Below, piece by piece: positions 37,081-46,104 of a stretch of 64,000 nt of DNA. Position 1 is the first letter of the stretch, and every line of letters starts with the position of its first letter. The DNA is taken from contig CAJUHY010000008.1 of the NCBI GenBank assembly GCA_910585895.1, forward strand, positions 1 through 64,000. The letters are read 5' to 3'. The DNA comes from an uncultured Lachnospiraceae bacterium. Lineage in GTDB: Bacteria; Bacillota; Clostridia; Lachnospirales; Lachnospiraceae. The notes under the pieces were generated by a model. That model saw only the letters and a list, made by a program, of their open reading frames with translations. It searched no databases and was not told where the DNA came from. The position numbers were made by a program, and so were the translations under genes.

Positions 37081-38352
37081 TATCTTGATTCCACCAAACG
37101 GCCTTACCTTCAGCACATGGCAGGAACCTTCTCCATACACGCCGTCCAACGATTCACGATATGTATCCACAAAATCATCTGCCACAAACGCCTGAATAGT
37201 CCCGGCAAATCCGCCGCCATGCACACGGCTTGTGCCATGTCCTGCCAAAATGCTGCCACTTACTGCAAGTCCAATGGAAACACTCTGATTCTGCACATCC
37301 TTATTGCTATAGATATTCTGCAGGTATTTAAAGGAGGAATCCCCGGATTCCTTAACGTTCTTCAAAAATCCCTGGAAATTTCCAGCCTGCAGCGCGGCTA
37401 CCTCCAATTCCACGCGCTTTTCTTCCTCAAAGAAATGCAGTGCGCGCAAAACTGGTCTGTCACCACACTTCTCACGGATTTTAGCTATATTTTTATAGAA
37501 ATCTTCTGGATTTACTTCCCGCAGGAATTCCTTGCCAAAGAAATCCGCAACCTGTTTCATCTCCTGCGGAATCAAGGCGTAATCATCTGTCAAATCTGCA
37601 TGGGAACCCTTGGTATCTGTAATGCAAAGGCTGTGACGGTATACGCTGAAATCCACATCTACCTTTTCCACAATAGGATTCTGTGGGTCTGCGAAATCAA
37701 TATGAATCAGTCCACCCACAGAACAAGCCATCTGGTCCATCAGACCACAGGGCTTTCCAAAATATACGTTCTCGGAATACTGTGCCACCTGCGCAATTTC
37801 TACCGGACTGATGCCCATATCATTGTACAGACCTGAGAGAATTGTCCCTACTAACACTTCAAAAGCGGCAGAGCTGGACATTCCTGCGCCATTCAGTACA
37901 TCGCTGGTAACAAATGCCTGAAATCCGCCTATTTTATGACCATTTTTCTGCAGTCCGTATGCCATGCCGCGTATCAATCCGGCAGAAGTTCCCTCCTCGC
38001 CTTTTCTCATTTTTAAATCACTTAAATCTACAGTAATCATAGGATAACCATCCGATAAAAGCCGAATGATATTTTCCTCTGTCCTGCTCACCACGGCAAT
38101 CGCATCCAGATTGATGGATGCCGCCAGAACCTCTCCATGCTGATGGTCTGTATGATTTCCGCCTACCTCGCTCCTGCCCGGCGCACTGTAAATCTCTGCA
38201 TCCTGCTCCCCATATAACTCCTCAAACTTCTCAATAGCCCGGCCATAGCGTTCTGTCTGATAAGCAAGAACTCCTGTATCCACATAAATTTCCTGCAGCC
38301 GCTCCTGATACCCCTGTGATTTCAACTCCTCTGCCAATATCTTTGTATTCAT
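37078..38352 (-). CDS. galK: Galactokinase
   Basis: A 424-residue GHMP kinase that phosphorylates galactose. Signature PGRSEVGGNHTDHQHG near residue 45 and the ATP loop LNGAGMSSSAAFEV near residue 150 are present. ATG 38352 follows GGAGG; the in-frame ATG at 38400 would coincide with the -10 element. The promoter upstream is overlapped by a perfect palindromic operator, with the divergent LacI gene on the other side. Confidence 0.96.
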   Translation of the reverse strand: MNTKILAEELKSQGYQERLQEIYVDTGVLAYQTERYGRAIEKFEELYGEQDAEIYSAPGRSEVGGNHTDHQHGEVLAASINLDAIAVVSRTEENIIRLLSDGYPMITVDLSDLKMRKGEEGTSAGLIRGMAYGLQKNGHKIGGFQAFVTSDVLNGAGMSSSAAFEVLVGTILSGLYNDMGISPVEIAQVAQYSENVYFGKPCGLMDQMACSVGGLIHIDFADPQNPIVEKVDVDFSVYRHSLCITDTKGSHADLTDDYALIPQEMKQVADFFGKEFLREVNPEDFYKNIAKIREKCGDRPVLRALHFFEEEKRVELEVAALQAGNFQGFLKNVKESGDSSFKYLQNIYSNKDVQNQSVSIGLAVSGSILAGHGTSRVHGGGFAGTIQAFVADDFVDTYRESLDGVYGEGSCHVLKVRPFGGIKI

Positions 38353-38398
38353 TATAATACCCTCCATCTTCCTCCATTTTCCGTTTACACATACAAAC

Positions 38399-38440
38399 AT
38401 TATAAATGTTATTTACTAAATAGTCAATCTATTTAGTAAA
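38399..38440 (-). promoter_or_regulatory. galK promoter with overlapping palindromic operator
   Basis: Minus strand TTGACT (38427-38422), 17 bases, TATAAT (38404-38399). The perfect inverted repeat TTTACTAAATAG (38412-38423) / CTATTTAGTAAA (38429-38440) spans the -35 and spacer, a classic repressor layout for the divergent LacI protein. Confidence 0.82.
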
Positions 38441-38522
38441 GATTGTGAGGACTTTTCTAAGATTTCAGACGCTTTACATGATTTGTCTCCATTTCTTTAA
38501 ACTGGCTGAGCTGTTACATTAA

Positions 38523-38540
38523 TTTAGTAAATTTACTAAA
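38523..38540. promoter_or_regulatory. Second palindromic operator, upstream of galR-like gene
   Basis: TTTAGTAAATTTACTAAA is an 18-base perfect palindrome with the same TTTAGTAAA half-site as the operator over the galK promoter, about 100 bases away. It lies about 30 bases upstream of a weak -10 (TATACT, 38571-38576) for the regulator gene, suggesting autoregulation and possible looping. Confidence 0.75.
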
Positions 38541-38638
38541 AAAAGTGTTTTCTTTTTTCCATTTTTTTGCTATACTTAATTTTGTTTGAATACATAATTC
38601 TACAATTTTATCTATGAAATAACAGCTTGGAGGTATTT

Positions 38639-39634
38639 ATGGCAACTATCAAGGATATTGCAGTGTCAGCGGGCGTTTCTTCTGCCACTGTTTCGAGAAT
38701 TCTAAATAACGACAATACATTGAACGTTTCTCCCGAGACACGGCAGAAAGTATTGGACACGGCACATGCCTTAAATTATAAAAAGAAATCCCGTGCTTCC
38801 GGGAAATCTGTCTACACATTGGGCATTGTCCAGTGGTTTTCCCCACAGGAGGAAATGGAAGACAACTATTATCTGTTAATCCGCCAGGGGATTGAAGATT
38901 TCTGTATGCAAAACTGCATTCACGTTGTGCGTACATATAAAGCTGACGTTAATTACATGGACTCACTGAAAAATGTAGACGCGCTTGTCTGTGTGGGTAA
39001 ATTCAGCGCAAGCGAAGTCAAGCGATTCCGGGAAATGGCTTCCGGCATCATCTTTTTAGATATGCCGATTGACGATATGAACATTTCCACGATTACCCTG
39101 GATTTTGAACATGCCATACAGACGGGCATGGATTACCTGACCGCTCTGGGCCACCGTAAAATAGGATTTCTTGGCGGGAAAGAATACCTTGCAGACCAGA
39201 CGCTTTTTCCAGATATGCGTAAAACGCTCTTTATAAAATACTGTGAAAAATACGGCGTTATCTATAAACCTTACTTGCAGGAAGAGACCTATACCATTGA
39301 AGCAGGTTACCAGATGATGCAAAGATTAATTGATTCCAAAGACCTTCCCACCGCAATTATCGCTTCCAGCGATCCCATCGCATTCGGCGCCTTGCGCGCG
39401 TTAAGCGACAAGGGCATTAAGGTTCCGCAGGACATCTCTCTGATGGGCTTTGATGACACCAGCCTTTCTTCCTTTACCTCACCGCCGCTGACGACCATCC
39501 ATGCACCAGCCTACGATATGGGCAGCTTTGGCGCGAACATTGTCTTCAATATCCTCAAACAGCATCCGGCAACAGCCATGAAAATCAAGCTCCCCTGCCA
39601 GCTGATGGAAAGACAGTCCTGCCGTAAATTATAA
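38639..39634 (+). CDS. LacI-family regulator of the galactose genes (GalR-like)
   Basis: A 331-residue LacI/GalR repressor with helix-turn-helix IKDIAVSAGVSSATVSRILNN at residues about 3-23 and a sugar-binding domain (DALVCVGKF, DISLMGFDDTSL, TSPPLTTIHAP). It is divergent from galK-galT, with two TTTAGTAAA palindromes between. GGAGG lies 5 bases before ATG 38639. Its recognition helix (VSSATVSRILN) differs from that of the LacI pair near the GH30 locus. Confidence 0.92.
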   Translation: MATIKDIAVSAGVSSATVSRILNNDNTLNVSPETRQKVLDTAHALNYKKKSRASGKSVYTLGIVQWFSPQEEMEDNYYLLIRQGIEDFCMQNCIHVVRTYKADVNYMDSLKNVDALVCVGKFSASEVKRFREMASGIIFLDMPIDDMNISTITLDFEHAIQTGMDYLTALGHRKIGFLGGKEYLADQTLFPDMRKTLFIKYCEKYGVIYKPYLQEETYTIEAGYQMMQRLIDSKDLPTAIIASSDPIAFGALRALSDKGIKVPQDISLMGFDDTSLSSFTSPPLTTIHAPAYDMGSFGANIVFNILKQHPATAMKIKLPCQLMERQSCRKL

Positions 39635-39645
39635 CTGATACTTAT

Positions 39646-39676
39646 AAAGTCCTGCCGCAAATTTGGGCAGGACTTT
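39646..39676 (+). terminator. Terminator after galR-like gene
   Basis: AAAGTCCTGCC (39646-39656) pairs with GGCAGGACTTT (39666-39676). Confidence 0.75.
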
Positions 39677-39717
39677 CTGTCATTCTATTGAAAATATTCT
39701 GTTGTCAACTGATATTA

Positions 39718-41451
39718 TCAGCGGAATGCACTGTATACCCCGCCGCTTGTCATAGCGCCGCGGCAATCGGAAAGTTCGCTGACGGTCACAAGCTGGTATC
39801 CTCTCTGCAGCAGTTCCGGTATAATCACCCTCGAGGCTGCCGCTGTCTGGCTGTAAAGATCGTGCATCAGGACAATATCGCCATCCCGCACCTTACCCAG
39901 GACCGCTGCCTGCGTGGAAGCGGCATTCCGTGTCTTCCAGTCAAGCGTATCAATAGACCACATAATTACCGGCATACCCACAGCGCTTCTTACTGCCGCA
40001 TTATGACCGCCTCCAGGCGGACGCATAACAACAGGAGCTACCCCTGTCACATTCTGTACCGCGCTGTTCGTTGCGCCAATCTGACTTTGAATCTGAGGAA
40101 TCCCCACCTTCGTCAGCACTTGATGGCTGTAGGTATGGTTCCCGATTTCACATCCCATCTGCTGTGCACTGCGCACAGTGTCGGCATAACCGGGAACCCG
40201 ATTCCCTACCACAAAAAATGTTGCCACACTGTTATGCTTTTGCAGCACGTCCAGAATTTCCGGCGTATATTGGGAAGGCCCATCATCATAAGTAAGGGCA
40301 ACCATCGGCCTGCTGGTATCAATTTTTCTTCTCGGCTCGGCATTTCCATTGTAATAGCACATGTAGACGCCATCTTTCACCCGGCAGCTTGCCACTTTAC
40401 CGTTTACCAGAGAATATGTAAATATCTGGCCTGATATTTTCTTTGTCACAATCCCGTCTGCCATGGCATAAACCAAGCTCCCACGGCAGGTAAGGTACAT
40501 TCCCGCTTCGCTTACCTTCACGCCGTCAGCGCCAAAATAATACTCTTTGCCGCCGACCACGCGCGCATCGCTCTTCACCAGGATCTTCCTGCCATTGCTA
40601 TAGTCATAAAATTTCCTGCTGACAGTATCATACAAATGCGTACATCTGCCTGAGCCGTTAAAATAATATTTTTTCTTATTGACCTCAAGCCAGATTTTCT
40701 TCTGTTTTACCCACTTCTTATGACGGTAGCTGTATTTATAATACCTCCATATCCCCTTTGTATTCTGCATTTTTGCGGTAACCCATTTGGATTTGCCGAC
40801 CTGTATGTATTCTTTGGATGATAATTTATTCCAACCCTTTTTAGTCACCCGAATTCCATTTTTGCCAAAATAATATATCTTACCATTGTGAAGCTTGCAG
40901 ATATCTTTCTTCAGCACGCGCATTTTGCCTTTTTCGTACACTTTGCACTTTTGGGTTCGGGGATAATATATTATGGTACATTTGCCGCTCCTGTCAAAAT
41001 AATACCGTTTCCCATCGACATAAATCCAGACAGATTTCTGCTCTCGCCATTTATTTCCCTTGTAATCATATTTGTAGTATTTCCAGCGTCCTTTACTGTT
41101 GTCCATCTTGGCAACCAAATGGCCGCCCTTAGCCATCTGCAGATAACGTTTGCTGGATATTTTATGCCATCCCTTTTTGGTCACTTTTACACCTTTGTTA
41201 TTGAAATAGTATAGCTTGCCGTTATCAAGCCTGCAAATTCCTTTTCTGACAAACTGGCTGCCATCCCCAGGGCTGACAGACTGTGCTTCCTGCCTGTCTA
41301 CGGAAACCTCTTCTTCCTCTATACTGCTTACTGCCTGTCCCTCTGCCGCCTGTGTATGCACAACTGCGGTACTGCACAGCAAGGAAATCAGCAGCAGGTA
41401 TATCACCATTGTCTTGCCAAACTTCCTGAATATCTTTTTTGTCCCTATCAT
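39718..41451 (-). CDS. Secreted polysaccharide deacetylase with wall-binding-like repeats
   Basis: A 577-residue secreted protein. Signal peptide MIGTKKIFRKFGK followed by a hydrophobic stretch ending at HTQAAEG. Residues about 75-365 hold glucan/choline-binding-like aromatic repeats (KLYYFNNKGVKVTKKGW, KIYYFGKNGIRVTKKGW, KEYYFGADGVKV). Residues about 375-560 are a NodB deacetylase domain: ALTYDDGP (catalytic Asp, metal Asp), the metal His pair in NHTYSHQ, and VIMWSIDTLDW. It likely deacetylates peptidoglycan or other wall polymer. ATG 41451 was chosen for the preceding GGAAG and signal peptide; a GTG at 41502 opens the same frame. Confidence 0.87.
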   Translation of the reverse strand: MIGTKKIFRKFGKTMVIYLLLISLLCSTAVVHTQAAEGQAVSSIEEEEVSVDRQEAQSVSPGDGSQFVRKGICRLDNGKLYYFNNKGVKVTKKGWHKISSKRYLQMAKGGHLVAKMDNSKGRWKYYKYDYKGNKWREQKSVWIYVDGKRYYFDRSGKCTIIYYPRTQKCKVYEKGKMRVLKKDICKLHNGKIYYFGKNGIRVTKKGWNKLSSKEYIQVGKSKWVTAKMQNTKGIWRYYKYSYRHKKWVKQKKIWLEVNKKKYYFNGSGRCTHLYDTVSRKFYDYSNGRKILVKSDARVVGGKEYYFGADGVKVSEAGMYLTCRGSLVYAMADGIVTKKISGQIFTYSLVNGKVASCRVKDGVYMCYYNGNAEPRRKIDTSRPMVALTYDDGPSQYTPEILDVLQKHNSVATFFVVGNRVPGYADTVRSAQQMGCEIGNHTYSHQVLTKVGIPQIQSQIGATNSAVQNVTGVAPVVMRPPGGGHNAAVRSAVGMPVIMWSIDTLDWKTRNAASTQAAVLGKVRDGDIVLMHDLYSQTAAASRVIIPELLQRGYQLVTVSELSDCRGAMTSGGVYSAFR

Positions 41452-41523
41452 AAGCCACTTCCATTCTTTCATATCTCTGTACAAATTATCTTTTACCGAC
41501 ACCCCTTATAATCGCCGCAGATA

Positions 41524-42513
41524 TCATCTGGTCTGCAAAAATTCATACTCCCTCTGTGCTTCTTCATCCTCCGGGTAATCCTTCACGTAAGACGCCATCT
41601 TCTCTTTTGCCTTGGCAAAATCATAGAGGTACTCGTAGCAGATAATCTCATTGCGCCGTAAACTTTTGGCGTCTTCCGGCTTTCCTGCTTCCAGCGCCTG
41701 TTGAAACAGTTCCAGGGCTTTTTTATATTTTCCTGCTTCCAGCTGCATTTCTCCCAGGGCAATCATGGTATCCGTATCAGAATCATTCTGCTTTAGATAA
41801 CTTTCATAGAGGGATTTGGCCTTCTTATCATCTCCCTGCGCATCGTAGACCTGTGCCAGATACAACAGCGCCTTGGTATCTCCCATCTTAATTGCCTGAT
41901 CCAGTTCTTTTCTGGCATTATCATATTCTTCCCGAATCAGGTAGATATGCCCCCTCTCCCGATAATCCTCGGCAGAACTGCCGGAGAGTTCCAATGCCTT
42001 TGCTACCAGCTCTTCCGCCTCACTGTCAAATCCTGCTCCTGCCAGATTCTCGTAGACAGAGAGGTAGAGTGCATAATTATTGCCGGAAAGCGCCAATGCA
42101 CTGGCATAATCCCTGCGTGCATTTTCACTGTCCCCCTCCTTAAGGTACACACAGCCCCGGATAAAATATGCTGTGGCATCTTCATTATCATAATTGATCA
42201 GCGCATCACAGGTCGTGATGGCTCCCTTCGTATCTCCGCTGTTATACTGTGCAGTCGCTTTGTAATAGCAGATGTCCAGTTCCATATCACCGATTACCGC
42301 CTGGGATTGGTCCAGGGCTTTCTGAAATGCAGCCACAGCCTCCTCAAATTTGCCCTCATCCATCTTATTAATGCCCACCTGCCGGTATGCCTGCTGGTTC
42401 TCCACTGCCTCCTGGTTGCCCTGACAGCCAGTCAGGCACATACATGCAAACAACACGGCTATGAGCAGAGCTAATCTAACTTGATATATTTTCTTTACCT
42501 TCTTAAGCTGCAT
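41524..42513 (-). CDS. TPR-repeat lipoprotein
   Basis: A 329-residue lipoprotein: signal peptide with lipobox LTGC (Cys at about residue 30) and then about eight TPR-type helix pairs up to the C-terminus. It likely acts as a protein-binding scaffold on the outer face of the membrane. GGGAGG precedes ATG 42513, which overlaps the 3' end of the EamA gene by 11 bases; the in-frame ATG at 42564 lies deeper inside that gene. The deacetylase gene follows after about 70 bases. Confidence 0.88.
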   Translation of the reverse strand: MQLKKVKKIYQVRLALLIAVLFACMCLTGCQGNQEAVENQQAYRQVGINKMDEGKFEEAVAAFQKALDQSQAVIGDMELDICYYKATAQYNSGDTKGAITTCDALINYDNEDATAYFIRGCVYLKEGDSENARRDYASALALSGNNYALYLSVYENLAGAGFDSEAEELVAKALELSGSSAEDYRERGHIYLIREEYDNARKELDQAIKMGDTKALLYLAQVYDAQGDDKKAKSLYESYLKQNDSDTDTMIALGEMQLEAGKYKKALELFQQALEAGKPEDAKSLRRNEIICYEYLYDFAKAKEKMASYVKDYPEDEEAQREYEFLQTR

Positions 42514-43462
42514 TTTCTTTGCCTCCCTCTCTCTGCGGAAGCTGCGCCAGGATGATTGCCACAAACATCAGCACGCAGCCCAAGATTTCCCATGTACTCA
42601 GCCTTTGTGATAACAATACCATGCCTGCCAACACGGAAATCACCGATTCCAGGCTAAGTATCAAAGATGCCACTGTGGGATTCATCCCCTTCTGCCCCAC
42701 AATCTGCAGCGTATATGCCACACCGCAGGACATAATTCCTGCATATAATATAGGCTGCCAGGCGTTGAGGATATCCATTATCCGCGGCTCTTCTGCCGCC
42801 GCCATCCCCAGGCCCGACAAAATCCCGCACACAAAAAACTGAATACAGGACATCTTCACACCGTCTGCGCGCACCGTAAAATAATCTATCACCAGAATAT
42901 GCACGGAAAACAGCAGCGCACAAATCATCAGTGATATTTCTCCTTTGCCAATGGGCAGCCAGGAAATAAGCCGTTCCACCTCCATAGTGGAAGTATTGCC
43001 TTTGATACACAGGAAATACAAACCAAACAACGCAAACAAAACGCCAAACCATACGTTTAGCCCGCATTTTCTGCGCAGGAAAATACCCAGTACCGGCACA
43101 ATAATAATATAACACGCCGTGATAAAACCCGCTTTGCCCACGGAGGTATAGAGTATCCCCATTTGCTGAAAATTGCTTGCCAGACACAGCAAGATACCGC
43201 ACAAACTTCCGCCCACCAGCAAATCCCTGCGCTCCCTCTTCTTATCTTGTAAATCTGTCACTGCCCTCTTCTGACTTCCCTGCTGTCTGCCAAGCAACCA
43301 GATACAGGGAATCAAAACCAGCCCTCCAAGCAATGAACGCACACAGTTAAATGTCAGCGGACCCACATAATCCATGCCTACGCTCTGCGCAACAAACGCC
43401 ACGCCCCAGATTGTGGCGGTAAGGAGCAGCAACAGTGAATTTCTTATTTTCATCTTTTCCAT
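42503..43462 (-). CDS. EamA/DMT-family transporter
   Basis: A 319-residue integral membrane protein with about 10 membrane segments in two halves, typical of drug/metabolite transporters (ATIWGVAFVAQSVGMDYVGPLTFN, and later MNPTVASLILSLESVISVLAG). Substrate unknown. It overlaps the TPR lipoprotein gene start, so they are coupled. Confidence 0.9.
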   Translation of the reverse strand: MEKMKIRNSLLLLLTATIWGVAFVAQSVGMDYVGPLTFNCVRSLLGGLVLIPCIWLLGRQQGSQKRAVTDLQDKKRERRDLLVGGSLCGILLCLASNFQQMGILYTSVGKAGFITACYIIIVPVLGIFLRRKCGLNVWFGVLFALFGLYFLCIKGNTSTMEVERLISWLPIGKGEISLMICALLFSVHILVIDYFTVRADGVKMSCIQFFVCGILSGLGMAAAEEPRIMDILNAWQPILYAGIMSCGVAYTLQIVGQKGMNPTVASLILSLESVISVLAGMVLLSQRLSTWEILGCVLMFVAIILAQLPQREGGKENAA

Positions 43463-43485
43463 ACTGTCTATCCCATCAAATAGAA

Positions 43486-43537
43486 CTGCCGCAAAACAGC
43501 CTCGGACAATTCCTGTCCTCCGATGATATTGCGGCAG
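43486..43537 (-). other. Branched hairpin between glgP and the EamA gene
   Basis: CTGCCGCAA (43486-43494) pairs with TTGCGGCAG (43529-43537); an inner GGACA/TGTCC helix (43504-43518) caps it. It probably ends the glgP transcript or protects its 3' end; no strong T-run follows. Confidence 0.6.
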
Positions 43538-43555
43538 TCCCTTTATATTCTAGTA

Positions 43556-46024
43556 CTATTTAGACTCCGGCATTTTCACTTTTACTCTGTCTAAATGCCA
43601 AATGTCATCTACATATTCCTGAATCGTACGGTCTGACGTAAACTTACCGGCATGTGCCACATTGAGCATCGCCATTCTTGCCCAGCCTTTTTCATCCCGG
43701 TACGCTTTCTCCACTCTCTCCTGAGCTTCCACATAAGAACGGAAATCCTTGAGGATAAAGTAAGTATCCGCAAACTGGGTCTCCTTCGTATTCAAAAGGG
43801 AATTGTACAATGGGCGGAACAATTCCGGATCATTCCTGGAATACATGCCATTAATCAGCTGCATCAATACCTGACGCACATCCTGATCGTTATTAAAAAT
43901 CTGCATGGGGTCATAATCACGCCTCTGCTCATGCTCAATAACCTCCTGGGAACTCATACCGAAAATAAACGCATTCTCTTCTCCCACTTCCTCTACAATC
44001 TCCACGTTCGCGCCGTCCATTGTTCCCAGCGTTACCGCACCATTTAACATAAACTTCATGTTACCGGTCCCGGATGCCTCCTTGCTTGCCGTAGAAATCT
44101 GCTCGGATACGTCTGCCGCTGCAAAAATCCACTCAGCAGTCGATACCTTGTAATCCTCAATAAATACCACCTTAATCTTACCGCCAATGGATGCATCATT
44201 ATTGACTACCTCAGCCACGCTGTTAATCAACTTAATCGTCAGTTTGGCAATGCGGTAACCTGCAGCTGCCTTGGCGCCAAAAATAAAAGTCCTGGGATAG
44301 AAATCCATTTCCGGATGTTCTTTAATCTTATTATAAAGGTACATTACATGCAGGATATTCAACAGCTGACGCTTATATTCATGGAGACGTTTTACCTGTA
44401 CGTCAAAAATAGAACGCGGGTCTACTTTCACTCCGTTATGCTTCTGAATATAATCTGCAAGGCGCAGCTTATTGCGGTATTTGATGTTCATGAACTCCTG
44501 CTGTGCTTTCTCATCATCCACATACACAGCTAATTTCTCCAAATGCGGCAGATTCGTTACCCAATCGTTGCCGATATATTTATTGACCCACTCAGCCAAG
44601 AGCGGATTGCCATGATAGAGGAATCTCCTCTGCGTAATTCCGTTAGTCTTATTGTTGAATTTCTCCGGGAACATCACGTAGAAATCATGCAGCTCCTGGT
44701 TCTTTAATATCTCTGTATGCAGCCTTGCCACACCATTGACGGAACAGCCCGCAGCAATTGCAAGATGCGCCATTTTCACCTGGCCATCGTAAATGATTGC
44801 CATTTTCTGCACCTTATTGCGGTCTCCTGGGAACTTTTTCTCAATGTCCAGAATAAAGCGGCGGTTAATTTCCTCCACAATCTGGTAAATTCTCGGCAGC
44901 AGTCTGGAAAAGATTTCAATCGGCCATTTCTCCAATGCCTCTGACATAATTGTGTGGTTGGTATAAGCGCAGGTATGCGTAGTAATCTCCCACGCCTCAT
45001 CCCATTCCATGCCCTCCTCATCCAGAAGGATACGCATAAGCTCAGCTACTGCTACTGTAGGATGTGTATCGTTCAGCTGGATTGCTACCTTCTCCGGCAG
45101 TCTGTGCAAATCGGTATGGTGTTTCTTATAACGCGCAATCGCACGCTGTACGCTGGCTGACACAAAGAAATACTGCTGTTTCAGACGCAGTTCTTTTCCC
45201 TGAATGTGGTTGTCATTGGGATAGAGCACTTCCACAAGGTTCCGGGCAAGATTCTCCTGCTCTACCGCTTTCTTATAATCTCCCTTGTCAAACGCATCCA
45301 GCTCAAAATATTCTTCTGGCTCTGCATCCCAGGCAATCAGCACGTTGACCATATTGTTGTTATATCCGAGTACCGGCATGTCATAAGGTACGGCGCGTAC
45401 GGACTGATAACCTTCATGGATAAACTTCATTTTTCCGTTACCACCCATCTCAGAACGCACATAACCGCCGAATTTGACCTGGAACGTGTGCTCCGGACGG
45501 CGCAGTTCAAAAGGATAGCCATCTTTCAGCCAGTTATCCGGCACTTCCACCTGGAAGCCATTATCAATTTTCTGGCGGAACAGTCCATAACGGTAACGGA
45601 TTCCGCAGCCATACGCAGGATAACCCAGAGTAGATAAAGATTCCATAAAACAGGCTGCAAGACGACCCAAACCGCCATTTCCCAATGCAGGGTCCGGCTC
45701 CTGGTCTTCAATTACATTCAAATCAAATCCAATTTCTTCCAGCGCTTCCTTCACTTCTGTATAAGCAGTCATGTTAATCAGGTTATTGCCCAAAGCCCTT
45801 CCCATAAGGAACTCCATGGACATATAGTACAGAATCTTGGGGTCTTCCTCATCAAATGTCTTCTGTGTGGCAAGCCACTGGTCAATAATTACATTTTTGA
45901 CCGCATTGGACACCGCCTGATATACCTCCTGCTGGGAAGCCTCCTCCAAGGTCTTGCGGTAGAGATTCTTTACGTTGTTTTTAATTTCCTGAATGAATTT
46001 TTCCTTGTCAATTATCCTTTTCAT
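43556..46024 (-). CDS. glgP: Glycogen/starch/alpha-glucan phosphorylase
   Basis: An 822-residue GT35 phosphorylase that releases glucose-1-phosphate from alpha-glucans. PLP-binding lysine in EASGTGNMKFMLNGA near residue 655, and ALGNGGLGRLAACF near residue 95. ATG 46024 is preceded by AAGGAG; the in-frame start at 46153 would lie within ileS. Downstream of ileS, possibly co-transcribed. Confidence 0.96.
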   Translation of the reverse strand: MKRIIDKEKFIQEIKNNVKNLYRKTLEEASQQEVYQAVSNAVKNVIIDQWLATQKTFDEEDPKILYYMSMEFLMGRALGNNLINMTAYTEVKEALEEIGFDLNVIEDQEPDPALGNGGLGRLAACFMESLSTLGYPAYGCGIRYRYGLFRQKIDNGFQVEVPDNWLKDGYPFELRRPEHTFQVKFGGYVRSEMGGNGKMKFIHEGYQSVRAVPYDMPVLGYNNNMVNVLIAWDAEPEEYFELDAFDKGDYKKAVEQENLARNLVEVLYPNDNHIQGKELRLKQQYFFVSASVQRAIARYKKHHTDLHRLPEKVAIQLNDTHPTVAVAELMRILLDEEGMEWDEAWEITTHTCAYTNHTIMSEALEKWPIEIFSRLLPRIYQIVEEINRRFILDIEKKFPGDRNKVQKMAIIYDGQVKMAHLAIAAGCSVNGVARLHTEILKNQELHDFYVMFPEKFNNKTNGITQRRFLYHGNPLLAEWVNKYIGNDWVTNLPHLEKLAVYVDDEKAQQEFMNIKYRNKLRLADYIQKHNGVKVDPRSIFDVQVKRLHEYKRQLLNILHVMYLYNKIKEHPEMDFYPRTFIFGAKAAAGYRIAKLTIKLINSVAEVVNNDASIGGKIKVVFIEDYKVSTAEWIFAAADVSEQISTASKEASGTGNMKFMLNGAVTLGTMDGANVEIVEEVGEENAFIFGMSSQEVIEHEQRRDYDPMQIFNNDQDVRQVLMQLINGMYSRNDPELFRPLYNSLLNTKETQFADTYFILKDFRSYVEAQERVEKAYRDEKGWARMAMLNVAHAGKFTSDRTIQEYVDDIWHLDRVKVKMPESK

Positions 46025-46104
46025 AGCCATCTCCTTTTTCTCTGGTACACGCCTGTTAGACAAGCAGGACCATCTCTGTCTTGACAACATTTTGTTCCTG
46101 TTCG

